From NCBI RefSeq assembly GCF_048565625.1, contig NZ_JBLZUR010000002.1:806001-870000 (forward strand): 64,000 bases of DNA. Direction: 5' to 3'. This document shows, piece by piece, positions 61,701 to 64,000 of the stretch. The translations under genes were made by a program, and so were the position numbers. A model generated the notes under the pieces. It searched no databases. It saw nothing but the letters and a program-made list of their open reading frames with translations, and had not been told where the DNA came from. Every line of letters begins with the position of its first letter. The first letter of the stretch is position 1. This DNA is from JBLZUR01 sp048565625 (GTDB taxonomy: Bacteria > Pseudomonadota > Alphaproteobacteria > Sphingomonadales > Sphingomonadaceae).

Positions 61701-62837
61701 ATGCGTTTATCCGTGGTTCCGGCCGATCGGTCGGATCTCAGGCACAACAGTTTCGATGCGATGCGGCTCGGCCTCGCCCTGGCGGTCGTGTGGTCGCACG
61801 CCTTTGCGCTCTGGCATGGCAGCGAGGACGGGGAGTGGATCTCCCTTCTGCTCGGCGGGGTCTACAACGCCGGCAATCTCGGCGTGCTGGGGTTCTTCAC
61901 GATCAGCGGCTTCCTGATCGCCCGGAGCTATGTATCGTCCCGGTCGGTGCTGTCCTATCTGCGCAAGCGGGTGAGCCGGATCTATCCCGGCTACCTCGCA
62001 GCGGTGCTGATCTGCTCGCTGGTGGTCGTGCCAGCGTACTCGTCCCGCCCCTTCGGCATGGTTACAGGCGAGGAGTTGGTCGGCCTTACGTCCAATCTGC
62101 TCCTGAAAAACTACATCGTTTCGTCCGACGCCTTTGGAGGCGGACCGGTGAACGGCAGCCTTTGGAGCATTCCATACGAGTTCTGGTGCTATCTGGGCGT
62201 TATCGCGCTTGGCCTGCTGGGATGGCTGAAGCGCCCCTTCGTGGCGGTGACCATCGCGGGGGTGGTGATGCTTGTGAGGTCATGGCTCGACTGGATCCAC
62301 GTGACGCCTGGGGGATACTGGATCGACGCCGTGATCGGCTATCCGTACTTCTGGTTCATCGTCCTGCCGTCGTTCCTGCTGGGGACGGCGGTGTTCATCC
62401 ATGGCGAGCGGTTGCCCCGCAACGGCTGGCTGCTGGCAGGTGGATCGACAGCCGCGATCCTGCTGGCGCATGTTCTTCCGCGAGATCCTTATGCGATATT
62501 GGTGCTGCGGCTGCTGATCCCGCCGCTCTTGGCCTACGCGATCTTCTATCTGGGGTTTCACCCGACCTGCCGGCTGCCGCATGCGGCACGTTATGGCGAC
62601 TTCAGCTATGGTGCGTATCTCTACGCCTTCCCGATCCAGCAGATGCTGGTTGCGAGCCTGAAAGGCACGATCCCGTTTCCCGCCTTCGTCGTTCTAAGCC
62701 TGGTTCTTTCGGTCCTTGCAGGCGTGGCGAGCTGGTATCTGGTGGAACAGTGGTTCCTGCCCCGCGTCCGCCGCATCCAGGCGAAGCCCGAGAGCAGCCG
62801 ACCGTTGGAGGAAGAGGCGCTGCTCGTAGCACCCTGA
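61701..62837 (+). CDS. Acyltransferase 3 (OafA/NodX-type) membrane protein
   Basis: The 378-residue protein has about ten TM segments and family features: NSFDAMRLGLALAVVWSHAF with His, GFFTISGFLIARSYV, LRKRVSRIYPGYLAAVL, NGSLWSIPYEFWCYLGVIAL and YGDFSYGAYLYAFPIQQM. These enzymes O-acylate lipopolysaccharide, exopolysaccharide or other envelope glycans. ATG 61701 (MRLSVVPADRSDLRHN) with AAGG upstream is preferred to a TTG at 61662. It lies between secG and a tRNA gene. Base use around it is slightly lower in GC than the neighbours; it may be a variable addition. Confidence 0.9.
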   Translation: MRLSVVPADRSDLRHNSFDAMRLGLALAVVWSHAFALWHGSEDGEWISLLLGGVYNAGNLGVLGFFTISGFLIARSYVSSRSVLSYLRKRVSRIYPGYLAAVLICSLVVVPAYSSRPFGMVTGEELVGLTSNLLLKNYIVSSDAFGGGPVNGSLWSIPYEFWCYLGVIALGLLGWLKRPFVAVTIAGVVMLVRSWLDWIHVTPGGYWIDAVIGYPYFWFIVLPSFLLGTAVFIHGERLPRNGWLLAGGSTAAILLAHVLPRDPYAILVLRLLIPPLLAYAIFYLGFHPTCRLPHAARYGDFSYGAYLYAFPIQQMLVASLKGTIPFPAFVVLSLVLSVLAGVASWYLVEQWFLPRVRRIQAKPESSRPLEEEALLVAP

Positions 62838-62905
62838 GCCCCGATGCGCTCCCGCCTTGCCCTCCAAGCCATCGCTGCTATAGACGCGGCCGACCGACGG
62901 TCCGA

Positions 62906-62990
62906 GCGGGCGTGGCGGAACTGGTAGACGCAGCAGGTTTAGGTCCTGCCATCGCAAGATGTGGGGGTTCGAGTCCCTTCGCCCGCACCA
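62906..62990 (+). tRNA. tRNA-Leu (anticodon UAG)
   Basis: Acceptor arms GCGGGCG (62906-62912) and CGCCCGC (62980-62986) pair perfectly; the discriminator A and the CCA end (62987-62990) are encoded. The anticodon stem GCAGG/CCTGC holds the loop TTTAGGT with anticodon TAG. A long variable arm and GTTCGAGTCC T-loop confirm a type II leucine tRNA of 85 bases. The acyltransferase gene ends 68 bases upstream and tig follows. Confidence 0.97.
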
Positions 62991-63002
62991 GCTTCCGCTA
63001 TA

Positions 63003-63016
63003 GGCCCCGAGGGGCC
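63003..63016 (+). terminator. Short GC hairpin after tRNA-Leu
   Basis: GGCCCCGAGGGGCC can form a 5-base stem with loop CGAG. It lacks a T run and may act in 3' processing of the tRNA or in partial termination before tig. Confidence 0.35.
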
Positions 63017-63051
63017 GTAAACGCGATTCCAGAACAGAAGGCTTGGGCTAA

Positions 63052-64000
63052 ATGCAGACCGTAGAGACGTTGAACGAGGGCCTGAAGCGCGCCTACTCGC
63101 TGACCATCCCGGCCGCCGACATCGAGCAGCGGATCGAGGCCGAGGTCAAGGCGGCCGCCCCGCAGATTCGCATGCCCGGCTTCCGCCCCGGCAAGGTGCC
63201 CGCGAACCTCGTCCGCAAGATGCACGGCCCCGCCCTCCGCCAGGACGCGCTGAACAAGGCGATCCAGGAGGGCGTCCAGAACCTCCTCGCCGAGAAGAAG
63301 CTGCGCCCGGCGATGCAGCCGGCGGTCGAGCTTTCGTCCTATGACGAGGGCAAGGATGCCGAGCTGTCCGTCTCGCTGGAAGTGCTGCCGGAGATCGCGA
63401 CGCCTTCGATCGAAGGGCTGAAGCTGGAGCGCCTGCAGGTCGAGGCGGATGAGAGCGCGGTGGACGAGCAGGTCAACCGCCTCGTCCAGCAGCAGAAGAG
63501 CTATGGCGACAGCGATCCCGAGCGTGCGGCCGAGACCGGCGACCTGGTGATCATGGATTTCGCGGGGAAGTCGGAGGGCGTCGCCTTCGAGGGCGGCACT
63601 GGCGAGGACATGTCGGTCGAGATCGGCTCTGGCCGCCTGATCCCCGGCTTCGAGGACCAGCTGGTCGGCGTGAAGGTTGGCGACGAGAAGACGATCTCGG
63701 TCACCTTTCCCGAGGATTACGGTGCCAAGAACCTGGCCGGCAAGCCCGCGACCTTCAACCTGAAGATCAAGGAAGTGAAGGTCGCCAAGGAGGGCGTCGC
63801 CGACGACGACTTCGCCAAGTCGCTGGGCCTCGAAAGCCTGGAGCAGCTGCGCGGCCTGTTCAAGGGGCAGGTCGAGCAGGAACTGAACGGCCTGACCCGC
63901 ACGCACATGAAGCGCAAGCTGCTCGACCAGCTGGCCGAGGCGCACAGCTTCGACGTGCCGCCGTCGATGGTGGAGGCCGAGTTCCAGCAGATCTGGCAGC
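63052..64000 (+). CDS. tig: Trigger factor, 5' part (continues beyond window)
   Basis: From ATG 63052 the frame stays open to the window end (316 codons): MQTVETLNEGLKRAYSLTIP, the ribosome-binding signature MPGFRPGKVPANLVRKMHG, the FKBP-type PPIase domain (ETGDLVIMDFAGKSEGVAFE, GSGRLIPGFEDQLVGVKVGD) at about 160-245, and the start of the C-terminal chaperone domain. It binds nascent chains at the ribosomal exit. The window cuts the C-terminal domain. Confidence 0.97.
   Translation, partial: MQTVETLNEGLKRAYSLTIPAADIEQRIEAEVKAAAPQIRMPGFRPGKVPANLVRKMHGPALRQDALNKAIQEGVQNLLAEKKLRPAMQPAVELSSYDEGKDAELSVSLEVLPEIATPSIEGLKLERLQVEADESAVDEQVNRLVQQQKSYGDSDPERAAETGDLVIMDFAGKSEGVAFEGGTGEDMSVEIGSGRLIPGFEDQLVGVKVGDEKTISVTFPEDYGAKNLAGKPATFNLKIKEVKVAKEGVADDDFAKSLGLESLEQLRGLFKGQVEQELNGLTRTHMKRKLLDQLAEAHSFDVPPSMVEAEFQQIWQ

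Overview
The window is a GC-rich alphaproteobacterial chromosome segment. It most likely comes from Sphingomonas or a close sphingomonad. Evidence: a TCA block mdh-sucD-sucA-sucB-lpd next to sdhB, paaI-like and zapE genes; arginine succinyltransferase genes beside a DUF1338 gene; TonB-dependent receptors; a PEP-CTERM protein; and an alphaproteobacterial LexA box (GTTC-N7-GTTC) before uvrA. Most coding is tightly packed, with many 1-4 base stop/start overlaps. No rRNA, CRISPR array, insertion sequence or complete prophage was seen.

Layout. 1-3352: tail of a TonB receptor, an SDR, a limonene-monooxygenase-like flavin oxidoreductase and a LysR regulator, which looks like a small catabolic cluster. 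3360-6929 (minus): a DUF1338 enzyme, astA and astD, for arginine/amino-acid catabolism. 7007-9995: a KTSC gene broken by a stop codon, an alpha/beta hydrolase, DUF1428, an AHSA1-like protein preceded by a deleted VOC-gene remnant, and a divergent HxlR regulator. 10207-20420: central carbon metabolism (sdhB, thioesterase, zapE, mdh, sucD, sucA, sucB, lpd). 20593-24723: sppA and the heat-shock operon groES-groEL with a CIRCE operator and an RpoH-like promoter. 24980-29258: accessory stretch with DUF3597, an HTH protein, a 47-aa Arg-rich protein, a PaaA2/ParE-type toxin-antitoxin pair, gene remnants and two unknown genes. 29308-35481: uvrA (SOS box), a secreted alkaline-phosphatase-superfamily protein and an MHS-type transporter.

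35530-41307 holds the most interesting module. A TonB receptor faces a three-gene set that appears to act in the periplasm: a RidA protein with a signal peptide, a Tat-exported flavin amine oxidase and a c-type cytochrome. I read this as amine import, oxidation, imine hydrolysis and electron delivery to a cytochrome. 41317-45178: a GDSL esterase head-to-head with a YbbA/YbbP-like ABC pair. 45237-48207: a translationally coupled signalling triad (CHASE3 kinase, single-domain receiver, receiver-HisKA_2 kinase). 48274-49316: ada, frameshifted before its methyltransferase active site. 49372-55593: a PEP-CTERM protein, priA, a secreted HExxH protein, fructose-6-phosphate aldolase, DUF484 and xerC. 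55732-60319 (minus): ppiD-like gene, trpE and a soluble chemoreceptor-like protein with reversed domain order. 60458-64000: tpiA, secG, an acyltransferase, tRNA-Leu(UAG) and the start of tig.

Decay and mobility marks recur: an in-frame stop (KTSC), an internal deletion (VOC), a one-base frameshift (ada), a decayed fragment near 27.7 kb, two copies of a long palindromic repeat (one supplying a protein C-terminus) and an exact 26-base repeat shared by the sdhB leader and a coding sequence.
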